A stretch of DNA of 64,000 bases, taken from contig NC_089437.1 in the NCBI RefSeq assembly GCF_026210795.1, forward strand, positions 3,162,001-3,226,000. Reading direction: 5' to 3'. The notes below the pieces were generated by a model. The model had not been told where the DNA came from, did no database searches, and saw nothing but the letters and a program-made list of their open reading frames with translations. Positions 47,807-60,418 of this stretch are shown here, one piece after another. Source of the DNA: Rhizophagus irregularis (Eukaryota > Glomeromycota > Glomeromycetes > Glomerales > Glomeraceae). A program made the position numbers and the translations under genes. The first letter of the stretch is position 1; the number at the start of each line of letters is the position of its first letter.

Positions 47807-48294
47807 TAGAGCTCCGAATCTAACCCGATGGGTCGGGTGACCCATCGGGTTGACCCATAATTTTCAGGTCGGGTCAGTACATTAGTAAGATATCATCAGG
47901 TCGGGTTAATGATTTGAATGACCCAGGTCAAATTTGGGTCACTATATAAATTTTATTTTATGGAAACTAAAATATCTGATATATACTTCTCAGCGTAATT
48001 GATTCATTAATTACGGTAGTACGGAATTATGGCTGATCATATGATTTTTAAAAAACTGAATATGGAGATCGATAAATTTTATTAATCTCATTTTATTTTT
48101 CTTCGGTAAAAATAATTTTATTTTTTTAAATTTAAAAAAAAATATTTTTTTATCGGTTATTTAAACCGAAATTATTTAAATTTTATTTATTTTCTTTTTT
48201 TAAAATAAACTTTTTTTTCGGTTATTTAAACCGAAATTATTTAATTTGAAATAATTTTTAAATTTATTTTTTTTTCGGTAAGAATATTTTTACC

Positions 48295-48690
48295 TTTTTA
48301 ATTTTTTTATGAAGAGCGTTTACTAACGTTCTTTAATAACTTTTTTTTTGTAGATTTCGGACTGCAACTCAGTAGGTATGGCTTTAAAGGCGGGATATAT
48401 TTCTTTTTTATATATAAGAACGTTTATTAACGTTCTTTAACTTTCTTTTATAAGTTTTGGACTAGAACTTGGAATTAAAGACGAGATATTAGGTAAGGTT
48501 TTAAAGAGAGTGGGAGGGGTGGGAGCGGGATTATTGTTTTTAATATATAAGAACGTTTCAGTTACTAATGTTCTTTAACTTTTTCTTGTAGATTTTGGAC
48601 TGCAATTCATGGGTGTAGTAAAGGGAGAGGAAGCAGGATATTGTTCTTTTTATATATAAGAACGTTTACCAACGTTCTTTATCTTTTCAT
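48295..48690. repeat. Four tandem units of 112-125 bp with an AACGTT palindrome
   Basis: Each unit has AAGAACGTTTATTAACGTTC (or a variant) followed by TAACTTTTT and TAGATTTNGGACTGCAA. Close relatives in reverse orientation fill the element at 59407-62424. Confidence 0.85.
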
Positions 48691-49201
48691 TTGTAAATTT
48701 CGGATAGAGCTTGTGGAACTGGAAATTTGAATAAATATAGATCTCAACATTAAATATTTGACTATATTGTAATATAATACATTAATTAAAGTTGTAAAAT
48801 TTAACTTAAATTTTAAATAAAGAATCAATAATAAAGTGTGTATTAGTAAATTGCGTCAGATACGTTAGTATAAATAATTACGCCAGTATAAATCAATTAC
48901 GTTAGTAAAATTCAATTAGTATAATCTGATAAATCATTTCAGTTAGCAAATTGAAAAGTTTTCTTAAAAAATAAAATTCCAGGTCTATTAGAAAATATAA
49001 AAAAAAATTGGCTTTACTGCCTTTACATCTTTTGATAATTTATATTAAAATTAAAAATTGTTTTTCGTTATTTAATTATTATTTAAATTATAAAAAAAAG
49101 GAGTTTTTACCGTGATCTGCTATATTTTACCAAATATATATAATAAGATGGATTATCAGATCCAAAATCTCTTTTTTATTTTAATACCATACGAAAATAA
49201 A

Positions 49202-52039
49202 ATGTCTCAAAAAAACAATAATGAAGAATTTGAATTTAATCATCGTTCAAAACGAACTCGTTATATTAATATTACGGATGAAGAGGAAGAGCCTGAAGAA
49301 ATACTTGATAATGAGGAAATCGAATTAGAAAACCATCAAGAAGGAGGGTCTCAGCTTGAAAATAAAGATGATACTTCAAGTGCCTTAAGTACGTTAGACG
49401 AAAAGGATGAAAAAGGAAGCATAGTATGGAAACATTTTGACAGATTTGTAGATAATAAAGGTACTTCATGGGCAAAATGTCGATATTGTGGATAAGAAAT
49501 GAATAAAGTTTTTAAAATATGAAATATACAAAATAAAGTCAAAATCACTGAAAAAATATTTTTAAATTTGATAATTTGATAGAAACGGTAAATATAATAT
49601 GGACAGTGGTTCAACAGGAAACTTACTCCGTCATCTTAATAAATTACATCCGAATAAAGTTAATCCTTCTATTGCGCAACAAGCAGAAATTATAAAGAAT
49701 TTTTTACAGTCTGCCAATAATGTAAAAATTGTGAGTATAAATTTTTTATGATTTTTTTAAGAGTTATGTTAGAAAAAAATTTTTTCAATTTTACTAAAAA
49801 CAAGATATTATAATTTATTTATAGAAATTTTCTAATGAACTTTTTCGTGCAAAGCTTGTCGAATGGATTGCTACAGATGATCAGCCATTTACAGTTGTTG
49901 AATCACCTGAATTTCGCTATGTAATACAAATTTGTAATGCAGAAGCACAAATTCCAACGGCGGATACTATCAAAAGTGATATCTTAAAACTGTATAAAAG
50001 TTACCATATTAATATACAAAATATATTACAAGTTAGTAAATAATTTATGTTTAAAGTTAAAATTAATATTTTTTAATAAAATTAACCTATTTTTAATTAA
50101 AGAATACTCCAGGAAAGATAAGCTTCGCTTTGGACGCATGGACTTCACCAAATGTCATTAGATTTCTCGGCATAACGGGTCATTATATTGACGCTGATTG
50201 GAATATTAAAGATATTCTTATCGATTTTGTAAATCTTTCAGGTTCTCATTCGGGTGAAAATATGGCAAATATGTTCGTAACATGTCTTAAGGAAAAAAAA
50301 ATATTAACTAAGGTTTGTACTTTGTAAATAAATTAATTATATATTAATAAAAGTCAGTAAACATAATAAATCTATTTATCATTAGATTTTTGCAATTGCA
50401 GCAGATAACGCGGCCAATAATAATACTTTTTTAAAATCACTTGAACAAACTTGTGTTGAAAATCATATTGCTTTTCACCATAAAGAAAATCATGTTAGGT
50501 GTATTGCGTATATCATGAACCTTACAGTTCAGGAGATATTAAAACACATTAGAGCTGGAGAAGCACAAGATGAGAATATAATTTTAGAAGAACTTTTAGA
50601 AAAAAATAACAAAACAAATGACATAATCCCTAAGGTAAATTAAATTATGATTAAAAATAATTTATATAAAAATCTAACTAATATAAAATAATTATTAGTT
50701 GAGAAAACTTATAGTTAAAATTCGGGCTTCAGCACAGCGTCGAGACAGATTTTCACGCCAATGTGATCTTTATCCAACTGTTAAAGATTTAAATCTTATA
50801 TTGGACGTCAAGACTCGCTGGAATTCTACGTATTTAATGATAGAACGTGCTCTTCAACTTCAAAAAGTAAGTAAAATTTTTAATCATTAATAAATACTAA
50901 TAAAATAGTAATAAATTATTGAATTTTATTTAATTTTATAGCCTCTTGACGAAACAATTAGAATTGAACCCGAATTGGAAGGATTTTCAATTTCCTCAAA
51001 TGAATGGCAAACATTAAAAGAATTATGTCGTGTATTTGCGATAATGGTTTTTTATTAAATTTTATTGCAATTGGTTCTTTTTATTTATTTTTAATTTAAA
51101 ATTTAGGTTTTTTATAAAGCAACTGAAGAAATGTCAAAGTCAAAATTTATTACACTTTCATCTTCCATTCCAATATATAATGTTTTACTTGATCATTTAG
51201 AAAATCTTCTTGATAAAAATAATAAAGACCATTATTGCCCAATTCCGGAATTAAGATCTGCTATAAAAAAAGGATACGAAAAACTTCAAATATACTATTC
51301 TAAGACGGATGAATCAATTGTATACCCAATTGCAACAAGTAAAAATTAATTTTTAAATCTTATATTTATATTTTTGATGATAATTCAGATTATTACTTAT
51401 TTATATGCATTTTATCATTTTTTAGTTCTGGATCCAAGAATAAAACTAAAATATTATAAACAACAAGAATGGGAAGAAAAGTATATTAATGAAGCAATAA
51501 AAATTATTAAGAAGCAGTATAATGAAAATTATCAAGATGATTCATTTAATAATGATCTTAGAGCTCAGAAAACTGATTCAAATAATTTTTTTAGTCTTTT
51601 TGAAATGGGTGATGATAATGATTCTTCTAATGAAGATGAATTAGAAGAGTATCTTCGTAAACCTGCAGTTAATTTTAAGACGGATCCACTACAATGGTGG
51701 AAAGTAAGTAAATTTTTTATAATTAATTTATTAGCATCTAATACTTTAAATTAATCTAAATGTAACTATATTATTATAGGCACACGAAGCTACTTATCCG
51801 CATCTGGCAAAGATGGCACGAGACTATTTAGCGATCCCAGGTAAGTATTTATTTGAATTTTTTATTTAACTTTTTCTAAGTTCTAACTTTTATAATTTTT
51901 AATAATAGGGACTAGTGTACCAGTTGAACGAATATTTTCTGGTGGATCTGATTTAATAACAAAAAGACGCTCTAGCTTGAAACCAGAAACTATTCAGACG
52001 TGCATGTGCTTAAAAAATTGGATAAAATATCTTCGATAA
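49202..52039 (+). CDS. hAT transposase with BED zinc finger
   Basis: About eleven exons can be followed from ATG 49202 to TAA 52037-52039. Exon 1 encodes an acidic leader and the first half of a BED finger (WKHFDRFV...KCRYCG). Exon 2 gives its second half (GNLLRHLNKLHP). Core transposase blocks follow: ALDAWTSPNVIRFLGITGHY (first Asp), FAIAADNAANN (second Asp), DVKTRWNSTYLMIERAL (the R-W motif) and YPIAT...LDPRIKLKYY. The C-terminal dimerisation block is YPHLAKMARDYLAIPGTSVP then VERIFSGG. No internal stop is seen in the exons. The exon 1 donor is odd: the finger is followed by GGATAAG rather than GGTAAG, so exon 1 may not splice properly. Apart from this the gene looks intact. Confidence 0.85.
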
Positions 52040-52489
52040 ATTAATAAATGGAGATAACTGAGCTGATCACTTTTTAAGATTTTATTAATTATTATAATTA
52101 TAATCTTTCAGAAAATTTTCTATTCATATTTTTTCTTTTATAACATTAATTTAGATTAGTAATTTCTTTCTATTTTTTTAAATTTATTAATTATTATGTA
52201 ATAGCCAATACAAGACAAATAAAATCAAACTGTGAAATGTGAATTTTAATTCTTATATATGTTATTTGATGTGTAAATTACAAAATCAATTAAAAAAATA
52301 TAAATATGTTATAATTTTTAACTTACAGATTGGCCGTAGTGTACCTGACCCGATCTGAAATACTAACCCATGGGTTGGGTCAGGTTAAAACTTTTTATAA
52401 TCAGGTTGACATTTGACCCGACCCAAAAAAAATGAAATGGGTCAGGTCAGGTCAATTACCCGACCCAACCTGACCCATTCGGAGCTCTA

Positions 52490-55400
52490 GCAACAAGCTT
52501 ACACTCCTCTTACAAATGTGTCTGCTTCATTATATGATCCTGTTTTGGCACCTATTTCTCTACAAGAATGGTCTGCTGTGATTTCCTCCATGCCAAATAA
52601 CAAAGCTTCCGGCCCTTCAAAAATTTCTTATGAGATGATTAAACACTTGTCCGGTGAAGCCTTGGATTTTTCTCTTTTACTTGCCAATACTTGCCTTTCT
52701 CGTGGTGATATTTCTGCTGACTGGCGAGAAGCCGTGGTTTATCCTATTCTTAAACCTCATGACTTTGATGCTCAACTTAAGAACACTCGACCTATTACCC
52801 TTCTGGAAACAGTTCGAAAATGTGTAGTTAAGGTCGTCACGAATCGTCTTTCCAACATCCTTGCTGATAATAAAATTCTCCAAGGTTGTAATTTTGCTGG
52901 TTTACCTGGTGGTTCTACGGATGTCCCTATTAAGATGCTTGATGCAATTATTCATCAACGTAAATATGACTCTACTGATGATCAGGAACTATGGATCGTT
53001 TCTCAAGATATCTCTAAAGCTTTTGATTCTATGGATTTAAATATGCTTAAATTAGCTTTAGTTAGATTACATATCCCTGCGCTTTTGGTGCGATTTATTT
53101 TGAATCTTTTTACACGACGTAATAACAAGATAATTACTTGTCATGGCGATACAGCTGCTTATCGAGTACGTGTTGGTATCGATCAAGGAGAAATCATTTC
53201 CCCTCTTCTTTGGGTTATTTATTTGGATCCCTTACTTACTGTTTTGAATCAAGAAACACGAGATCCTTTTATTTTAAAATCTTCAGCTCTTCTAAATTAT
53301 TCTCCACTTGAATTTGAACAACATTCCTTACCAATTTCACATTTAACGTTTATGGATGATTCTACACTTATTGCCTCTTCAAAGTCTGGAATAGAAGATC
53401 GTCTTTCTATTACTGCTGAATTTTATACTTTAAATAATGTTCAAGCTAATTCAGCAAAATATGTTCTTCTTTTATCCTCTTTGCCTTCTTCAAAGATTAT
53501 TTTTGAACTTTTACCTTCTTCTTTAGTTTCCGATACTTCTCTTTCCCTTTTCTCTTTATCTCTTAATACTTCATTTCGTTTCTTAGGAGTTTGGTTTTCC
53601 TTGTCCGCCTCTTCCGCTTTTGTTTTGAAACAAGCGCGCTCCATGGTCAACGATATGGCTGCTCTTCTGGGCCCAAAGAAATTATTAGCTCAACATGTGG
53701 CCTATCTCTATAATGCTGTCCTTCTTCCGCGATTGGAATTTCGTCTTCAAACTACCCTCTTCTCTGAAAGTACTATTCAATCAATAGTTACACCTATGTT
53801 TTCAGTACTTCGAAGAAAAGCTGGACTTGCTGCGACTACTCCGTTGGCTTTGTTATTTCTTAAACTTCCTTTTTCGATTCAGAATGCTTTTTATCGATTT
53901 CTTTCTTCCCATATCGCATCTTGGAAAAAAATTTTCATTCACCCTGATTTCAAAGATTTTGCCCTTTATGCTATCTCCTATCTTCAAGGATATTTGGGTG
54001 CTGAAAGTTGCCCAACTACTATTGACTTAGAACCATGGTCACAAGTCGTTTCTTTACAGACGCATACTTTATTTAATTCATTATTGTTTTCTTCGCGATT
54101 GAATATTACGTGGTCCCTCTCTTTCCGACCTCCGAGGCAGGACTTGCAACCAGCTTCGCCACTCTGATCCATCTTACCGCATTCGATTTTTCAGACTGCT
54201 TAGAAACTTTGGAAAAATTTGAATCTCTTTGTCCTTGCTCAATTGGTTTCCCCTTGTGGACGATATCTTATGAATTGGCTTGACCTTCGATACCTTGGTA
54301 TCGTTGGTCGTAAAGGACGAATTCCAACTTGGTTCAATTTTATTAAAAATAATTTTCTTTCTTCTCCTTTTTCTTCTTTATTGTTGCCTTTATATTTTAT
54401 TAATTCTTCTTTTACTTTAGCTTCTCCTTGTTTATTAGATCCTACTGTTAAAGATTATTCTTTTTATCCTCAATGGGCTATTAATTTTAATTCTGCTACC
54501 CAAACTTTATCTGTGGGCCGTGTTTGTATCACCTACAAGAAACAAGATTCTGCTATCATGTCTCATTGGCTTCCTGTATCTTCTTCCGCTGATGAATGAT
54601 CTTACAATCCTTGTCCTGGATGTTCCTTTAATATCCATGCCTTATCCAAGAAATCTGCAATTAAGCAACGCTGTAATAGCGAGAAGTGTTTTTTTAATGT
54701 AATCTTATCAGAAACCGTAGGCTATCCTACCAGAAATGCCAAAGTCTTTGCGGCTTACCTTCCGATTACTTTATCTACTTCATGGAGTTATGTTACTTCT
54801 CTGGCTCTTGCTCATTTGTCAAAACCGTCTTTATCTACTTTTTCCGCTCTCTCTTCTTCCTTTAAGGATAAGACTGACGATGTTGTTTTACCACTTTCCG
54901 TGCAATCTCTATATACTGATGGTTCTTTTCATGTTACTACGGACTCTTCACTTGCTTCCATGACCTCTGCTTGGCTTGCCCTTGATGATGATGGACTTAT
55001 TCTTGAATCTTCATCTTTGCAACTTTTTTCATGTCTTCCTTCAGCCTTACGTTCTGAAATCTATGCTGTTGTATTAGGACTAAACGCTCTTTCCGTGGCT
55101 CTTCAATCTCCATTCATACTGATTGTAGTCAGCTTATCTCACCTGTGGAAACGTTTTGTTGATGTTCCCTTCTCACCGAAGTTGCTTCGTGAACATAATT
55201 ATCTCCTTTGGCTTTCTATTCGACATCTTATTATGGATCGTGACCTTAAGGTTGATTTGATTAAAGTCCCTGCTCATGGCGATGACATCTATAATATGCA
55301 AGTGGATTCATTGGCAAAAGATGTTCATTCGTCTTTCCCACCTAATATTTCACCTCTGGCATTTTGTTATGCTTCGTGCTTGTTATTATTTAATTCTTTG

Positions 55401-56547
55401 CCTATTGACATGAATATTCATCATTTCCTCCGCTCTATAGCTGATGCTCGTGCTCTTTTATCTTTCTGTTCATTGGCACGTTTTACTGCTCTTGGTTCTC
55501 CTTCACTTTTTGATTGGGCTGGTATCTATTTTTGCCTTTCTCAAATTAAAGGTTTTGCTTCGCATAAGAATGGTCGTCCTGAATTCTGGATCTTCCGTAT
55601 CAAACTCCTTTTGGATATGTTGCCTACCTTAACTACTCTTCAACAACGCAAGCCTTATTTATATTCTCCCGATTGGCTTTGTCCACAATGCAACTCAGCT
55701 CCTGAAGATTTGAATCACCTTTAGACTTGTCTATATATTCTTCCAGATTTAAATCCGTGTTTGACACATCGTTCTGAAATTATTAAATTCAGAGATTCCT
55801 GTTTATCTTCGTTTTCATCTCTGAAACCTCTGGATATTACTTTCCAAACTGAATTCTCTGCTTTAAAATGTTGGAACTATGATACTCCTTCTTTGTCCTG
55901 TCTTTGGCTTACTAGAGGATTGTTGCCTGCGCATTTAACAGCATTTTTAAACCAACACTTTCCTCTCTCTGTCATATACAAGATTATTTCTCCTCTCCTT
56001 AATGACTTCCAAGTTGAATTGTATGGTGAAATTTGGCTGTGTCGGAATGTTCTTTTCCATGCTTGGGAAGAGTCGCAGGGTATCTCGGCTGCTTCCAAAT
56101 TACGTGGCCCATCTATGAATTCTTCTCCTATTGTTTCTTCTCCACATACAAATAACTCTTCTTTGGCGACAGTTTCTCAGGATTCCTGGATTTCTTGGAT
56201 ATCCTCTTCTATAATTCGGGGTGGATGCATGGATCCCGCACTTGGATTTTCTGCGCCGCTTAACAGTTCAACTTCTTAGGATTTCTTTCTGGTAACGGAC
56301 TGGATTTTTGGATGTTGGATAGTTGGCTCACACTGGCCTTCGGGTAAAGTTGGGGTATGCGATTCTATAATAGTCTAGTTTTTCTTTGCTTTAAATTTAT
56401 TTTAGTTTAGATTTCTTTACTTGTATGAGTCGTGAAGCTACTCTTTTTATTTTTATTAGTTTATTTTCTTATTTTTGTAATATTGTTCGTTAAAATTTTC
56501 GATGTTAAAATATAAATAAAAATAAAGTCATAAGACTGTTTGCACAG
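52490..56547 (+). mobile_element. LINE retrotransposon, 3' part (RT, RNase H, zinc motif), damaged
   Basis: The open frame resumes with QAYTPLTNVSASLYDP. Reverse transcriptase motifs follow: KASGPSKISYEMIKHL, VSQDISKAFDSMDL, GIDQGEIISPLLWVIY and the active site FMDDST. RNase H is at 54816-55724, with YTDGSF, SEIYAVVLGL and ...VDSLAKD. A CPQCNSAPEDLNHL zinc motif has its expected Trp replaced by TAG at 55722-55724. Frames are also broken near 54160-54240 and 54600, so no full polyprotein is possible. The 3' UTR ends in A-rich ATAAATAAAAATAAAG. The endonuclease domain expected between ORF1 and RT is absent. Confidence 0.82.
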
Positions 56548-56565
56548 CAGAAAAGGATAAAACTA
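56548..56565. repeat. Direct repeat shared by LINE and SINE-like element borders
   Basis: CAGAAAAGGATAAAACTA here equals 46603-46620 on the far side of the LINE. It also resembles 57549-57566 (AGAAAAGGATAAAAGCTA) at the end of SINE-like copy 2. Confidence 0.85.
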
Positions 56566-57548
56566 AGGGTTGGTCACCCTATCTCGGTGGTTAGTCACTG
56601 AGACCCTCATTAAGCCTGGAGTAGCCGTGAGGTCGCAGGTTCGATTCCCATGATCACGGAAATAAAAAGAATTTTACTACGGACGCTACAACCAATAGCG
56701 CGAAGGTACAGGGATTAGTGTAGTTAACAGGACTGCATCATGGTGAATTAGTGTGTACGGTTAGGTCGCGCATTTCAAGTAAGGGTCGTGGTGTCCTTCT
56801 AACGTTCCCTATGAGGCCATTGGTATGTGCGCAGTCCTGTCGCTGAGGTCGGCTACTATACGCCTTGGGGGACTTCCTGTCGGGTGGTCGTTTCTCAGAT
56901 ACCAGCTTGGGGTCAGTAATGGCTAGATGGTCGTCCTAGATGGTAAAGCTGAGGGTGCAATGTCTTAGTGGTAGTTTGACCTTCTGTTAGGTCTTAGACC
57001 AACCAAAGTGTTTGTGCGCAGAACAGGTAGCATGGTTATAGGGTTCGGTCCCTCTCCTTGGAGTCTGGTTGGTGATCCTGGAGGTTGATACGCAACAAGG
57101 GTAATCCTGGACAGATGCCTGCTACTTCCTGTCGAGTGGTCGCTACTAAAGTATACCACTTGGGTAAACAACTGTCTTATCGGTGCTGGGTAATCGCGGG
57201 CTGTAGTGGCCTTTGAGTGAGGCTTAGTACCTAAAATGGTGGTATGGAAGGGTACTAGATGGTTGATGTTACCTGTCGAAAGTCCTCCATGAAAGTAGAT
57301 GCTCTCTAAAGGTCGTAAAATAAATTGAGTATCAGTATCGTACAATGGGTATAGGATGAGTAGGCGGCGTGTCTTAGCTTCAGATCAGCCTAAAATGGCC
57401 CAATAGGGGATGTCTTCTATAGTGGTGCTGTTACCTGAGGAATTAAGTCTTTCAGTTTAATGGTTACCCATTGAAGATGATAGGGACACAGACCCGCCAG
57501 ATTAGTCTCATAAGAGGCAATGGGTGGTCTGGCCGTAAATACTAGCAA
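56566..57548 (+). mobile_element. SINE-like tRNA-related retroelement, copy 2 (uninterrupted)
   Basis: This 983-bp copy is in opposite orientation to copy 1. Flanks AGAAAAGGATAAAACTA and AGAAAAGGATAAAAGCTA are its target duplication. A tRNA-like start holds an A-box-like TATCTCGGTGGTTAGTCAC (56580-56598) and a B box GGTTCGATTCC (56638-56648), the layout of a Pol III internal promoter. The body of about 900 bp has no known homology and ends CTAGCAAAG with no poly(A). Both copies contain an antisense open stretch (126 codons here, at 56965-57345) whose translation is similar in the two. That could be chance or a sign of coding. Confidence 0.75.
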
Positions 57549-57848
57549 AGAAAAGGATAAAAGCTACCGCCCATTCGATTCGTCTCAGTGAGACGATTCT
57601 AATAACTATGATACAACTTTGTACGATTATTAGATGCCAAGTTATTTAATATATTCTTTATATAACTGTGATTATAAATGGTTCTTTTTAATATAAGATT
57701 TTTGAGAATAGGTGTGATAGTGACTATAGATAGATTGTGACTATATAGGATGGATTTTAATAATAAAGAAGTGTTTTGAACATTCAACTGGTGTGACTAT
57801 ATAGTAGAATGTGACTATAACAGGAATAACTATAGAGGGAGTTGACTG

Positions 57849-59398
57849 TATTGTACAACTTAAAAATAGACTTAAATTTAGGATACAGAAAACATTCAAT
57901 TTTTGTACAATAAAATTGTGATTATTGTACAACTTGAAAATAGACTTAAATTTAGAATACGAAAAGCAATTTTTGGGTAATCCTATTATACTACTTTCCA
58001 TCTTACCTGTATGGTTACATTTGACCACTTTTAGAGTCAAATAGACCACTTTTAACCATTACAAATAAATTTTCCTAAGTAAAGTGATTTATGCAGTAAG
58101 GTTTTAAAAAAGCAACTATTGTATTGATCTGTTTAATTTTAGAATTAGGCCTAAAATTTTGCATAATGCTAAAATTCTAATAATAATTAAAATGTATCAA
58201 ATTATAATTGCTTATAAACGGATATCTTTCAGACCCATTAGTGAAATTTTTGTATCATCTTGTAACTAAAAAAAAGTCAAAAACTTTTTATTAGGTTACA
58301 CAATTAGTTCTAACTGAAATTATAATTTGGCCAGAATTATGCGGTAAAAATCAATTCTTAAAATTATATATGTTGATCATGTGATCTGATCGTCAAAATA
58401 AATATGATGACGCGAAATGTTTTTGTTTATGTTTTTTTAACCTTTAACTTTTCTTCAACTTTCTTTTAAAATATCAGGTAAGAAAAACTTGTATTCTTTA
58501 TTTTTTTATTTTCCTAACTTTTTACATTTTAATGTTACTAACTTGCTTTCTTTACTAACTTCATACTTTTTTTTTATTACTAACACTAATAATTTATTTT
58601 TTAACACTACTAATTTGCTTTCTTCACTAACTTCATACTTTTTTATTACTAACACTAATAATTTACTTTTTAACACTACTAATTTGCTTTCTTTACTAAC
58701 TTCATACTTTTTTATTTAATACTAATAATTTACTTACACTAATAATTTACTTTCTTTTTTAATACTACTAATTTACTTTCATGTTACTAACATACTTTAT
58801 TTTATTTTATTTTCTTACAAATTTTTATATTTATGATTATATCAAATTTAGTATTTTATTTATGAAATATTGTGTATATTTTTTATATTTTAAGTTAATA
58901 AAAATTCATAATTTCACTTTATAAATTGCCTGTTATTACTATAAAATTTAACCTATAATTCCTAAAATATGGCCTAAAATTTGGCTCAAAAATTACACAA
59001 TAATTGTATAAATTCAGGTCAAAAATAGGATAATTATTGAATGAATTGCCATGCAATAATTGTGTGATTTATTGCAATTTTTAGCACAATTATTGTATGG
59101 CCAAATATACAGAAATCGTAGTGAATTTAATTGAATGATTTTTCAACAAAAATCACACAGACTTTTTTCATAGGGATATAATTCTAACTATCAAAATCCT
59201 GAAATAGAAAAATTCCAACTAGTACAAAATTCTAACAGTTATAAAATCCTAAAATTTATAAAATCCTAAAATTTAATATTTTAGCCTTATATTACTTTCT
59301 TAATTTACATATATTATGTTCATAAAAGATTACTAATACATTTAATAGTTATTAAAGTACAACAATCAGCCACATATTTGAAGCACAAAAGAATAAAT
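57849..59398. other. AT-rich spacer with tandem repeats
   Basis: No gene is supported. From about 58490 to 58790 a CTAACTTCATACTTTTTT / CACTAATAATTTACTTTTTA pattern repeats with a period near 65 bp and produces a low-complexity open frame. At 58995-59100 the palindromic ACAATAATTGT recurs. Confidence 0.5.
58500..58790. repeat. Tandem repeat with period near 65 bp
   Basis: Three to four units of ACTAATTTGCTTTCTTTACT, AACTTCATACTTTTTT and ACTAACACTAATAATTTAC. The apparent Asn/Thr/Leu/Phe-rich peptide at 58489-58719 is a by-product of it. Confidence 0.75.
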
Positions 59399-60418
59399 AT
59401 TTCTATTAGTGCTCTGATCAGTTTCAGTAATTACCGAATTGAACTGATCAGTTTCGGTATCAGAACGATTTTGGTATTCTGATTTACTGAACCGAACCTT
59501 TTGGTAAATTTACCGATCAGTTTCAGTAATTTCAATTTCAGTATCGGTTTTGCGATTTACTGAACTGAATTACCAAACTGATACTTTCAGTATCAGTTTC
59601 AGTAAATTTTACTGATTATTTCAGTAGATTTTACCGATCAGTTTCAGTAGATTTTACTGATCATTTCAGTAAATTTACCAAACTGATTTGCTGAATTTTT
59701 AACGATGCGAATGTATTTTGACAGGCAATTTATTTTTATAAATGTAATTTATTTATAAATAGTTTATTTAACAAGTAATTTGTTTATGATAGTTTTAATA
59801 TATTAAAGCCATTTTTTATTAGTATTAAATTAAAATTTTATTAAAATTTGATTAGACCTACAAAAAAAAGTAAAAGAACGTTAATAAATGTTCTTACATA
59901 AAAAATCTGCTTTCCCCTTTGAAAATACTCACCATCGGTCTCTATTTCTGAATTCTGGGCTAAAATCTACAAAAAAAAGTAGTAAAAAAACGTTAATAAA
60001 CGTTCTTGCATAAATAAAATAAAAAAACCTCTACTTCCTTTTTTTAAAAATACTCACCGGTACCATTTGAGTTCTGGACTAAAATCTACAAAAAAAATAA
60101 AAATAAAAGAACATTAATAAACATTCTTATATAAAGAAAAATTAAAAAATCTGCTTTTTCCCTTTGAAAATACTTACCGCCGGTCTCTATTTCTGGATTC
60201 CAGGTTAAAATCTACAAAAAAAAGTAGTAAAAAAATGTTAATAAACGTTCTTGCATAAATAAATTAAAAAAACTTCTATTTTCTCTTTTTAAAAATACTC
60301 ACTGGTTCCCATTTTAATTCTGGGCCAAAATCTACAAAAAAATAGAAATGAACATTAATAAACGTTCTTACATAAAAAATTCGCTTTCCCTTTGAAAATA
60401 CTTACCACTAGAGCTCCG

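Larger units (their letters stand above)
47807..52489 (+). mobile_element. 4.7-kb hAT transposon inserted in the LINE
   Basis: The ends TAGAGCTCCGAAT and ATTCGGAGCTCTA are perfect inverted repeats. They are followed by subterminal GACCCGACC/GGGTCAGGTC arrays. The inner left part has four tandem units with AAGAACGTTTANTAACGTTC palindromes (48300-48690). The bases beside the two ends (TCTATCAA and GCAACAAG) are not alike, so no 8-bp duplication is seen. The element carries one multi-exon transposase gene. Confidence 0.88.
44279..57848. mobile_element. pogo/Tc1-mariner-like element split by later insertions
   Basis: The left end CAGTCAACTCTCTTTATAGT and the right end (reverse complement CAGTCAACTCCCTCTATAGT) match for about 25 bp, each flanked by TA. 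Only about 0.8 kb belongs to this element (44279-44806 and 57567-57848, plus a short remnant at about 46487-46602). The rest is inserted sequence. It carries about 145-bp internal tandem repeats. No transposase is left or was ever present in this copy. Confidence 0.75.

Noticed and set aside
56580-56650. Possible functional tRNA gene
   Set aside because: A- and B-box motifs are present, but the acceptor and anticodon stems do not pair into a proper cloverleaf. It is part of a 983-bp repeated element with target duplications, so it is better seen as a tRNA-derived promoter.
44824-57548. The inverted SINE-like pair as terminal repeats of one giant element
   Set aside because: Each copy has its own, different flanking duplication (TATAAATCGTC type and AGAAAAGGATAAAA type), so they are separate insertions.
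58489-58719. 76-codon open frame with repeated Asn/Thr/Leu peptides
   Set aside because: It is produced by the 65-bp tandem repeat and lacks any domain.
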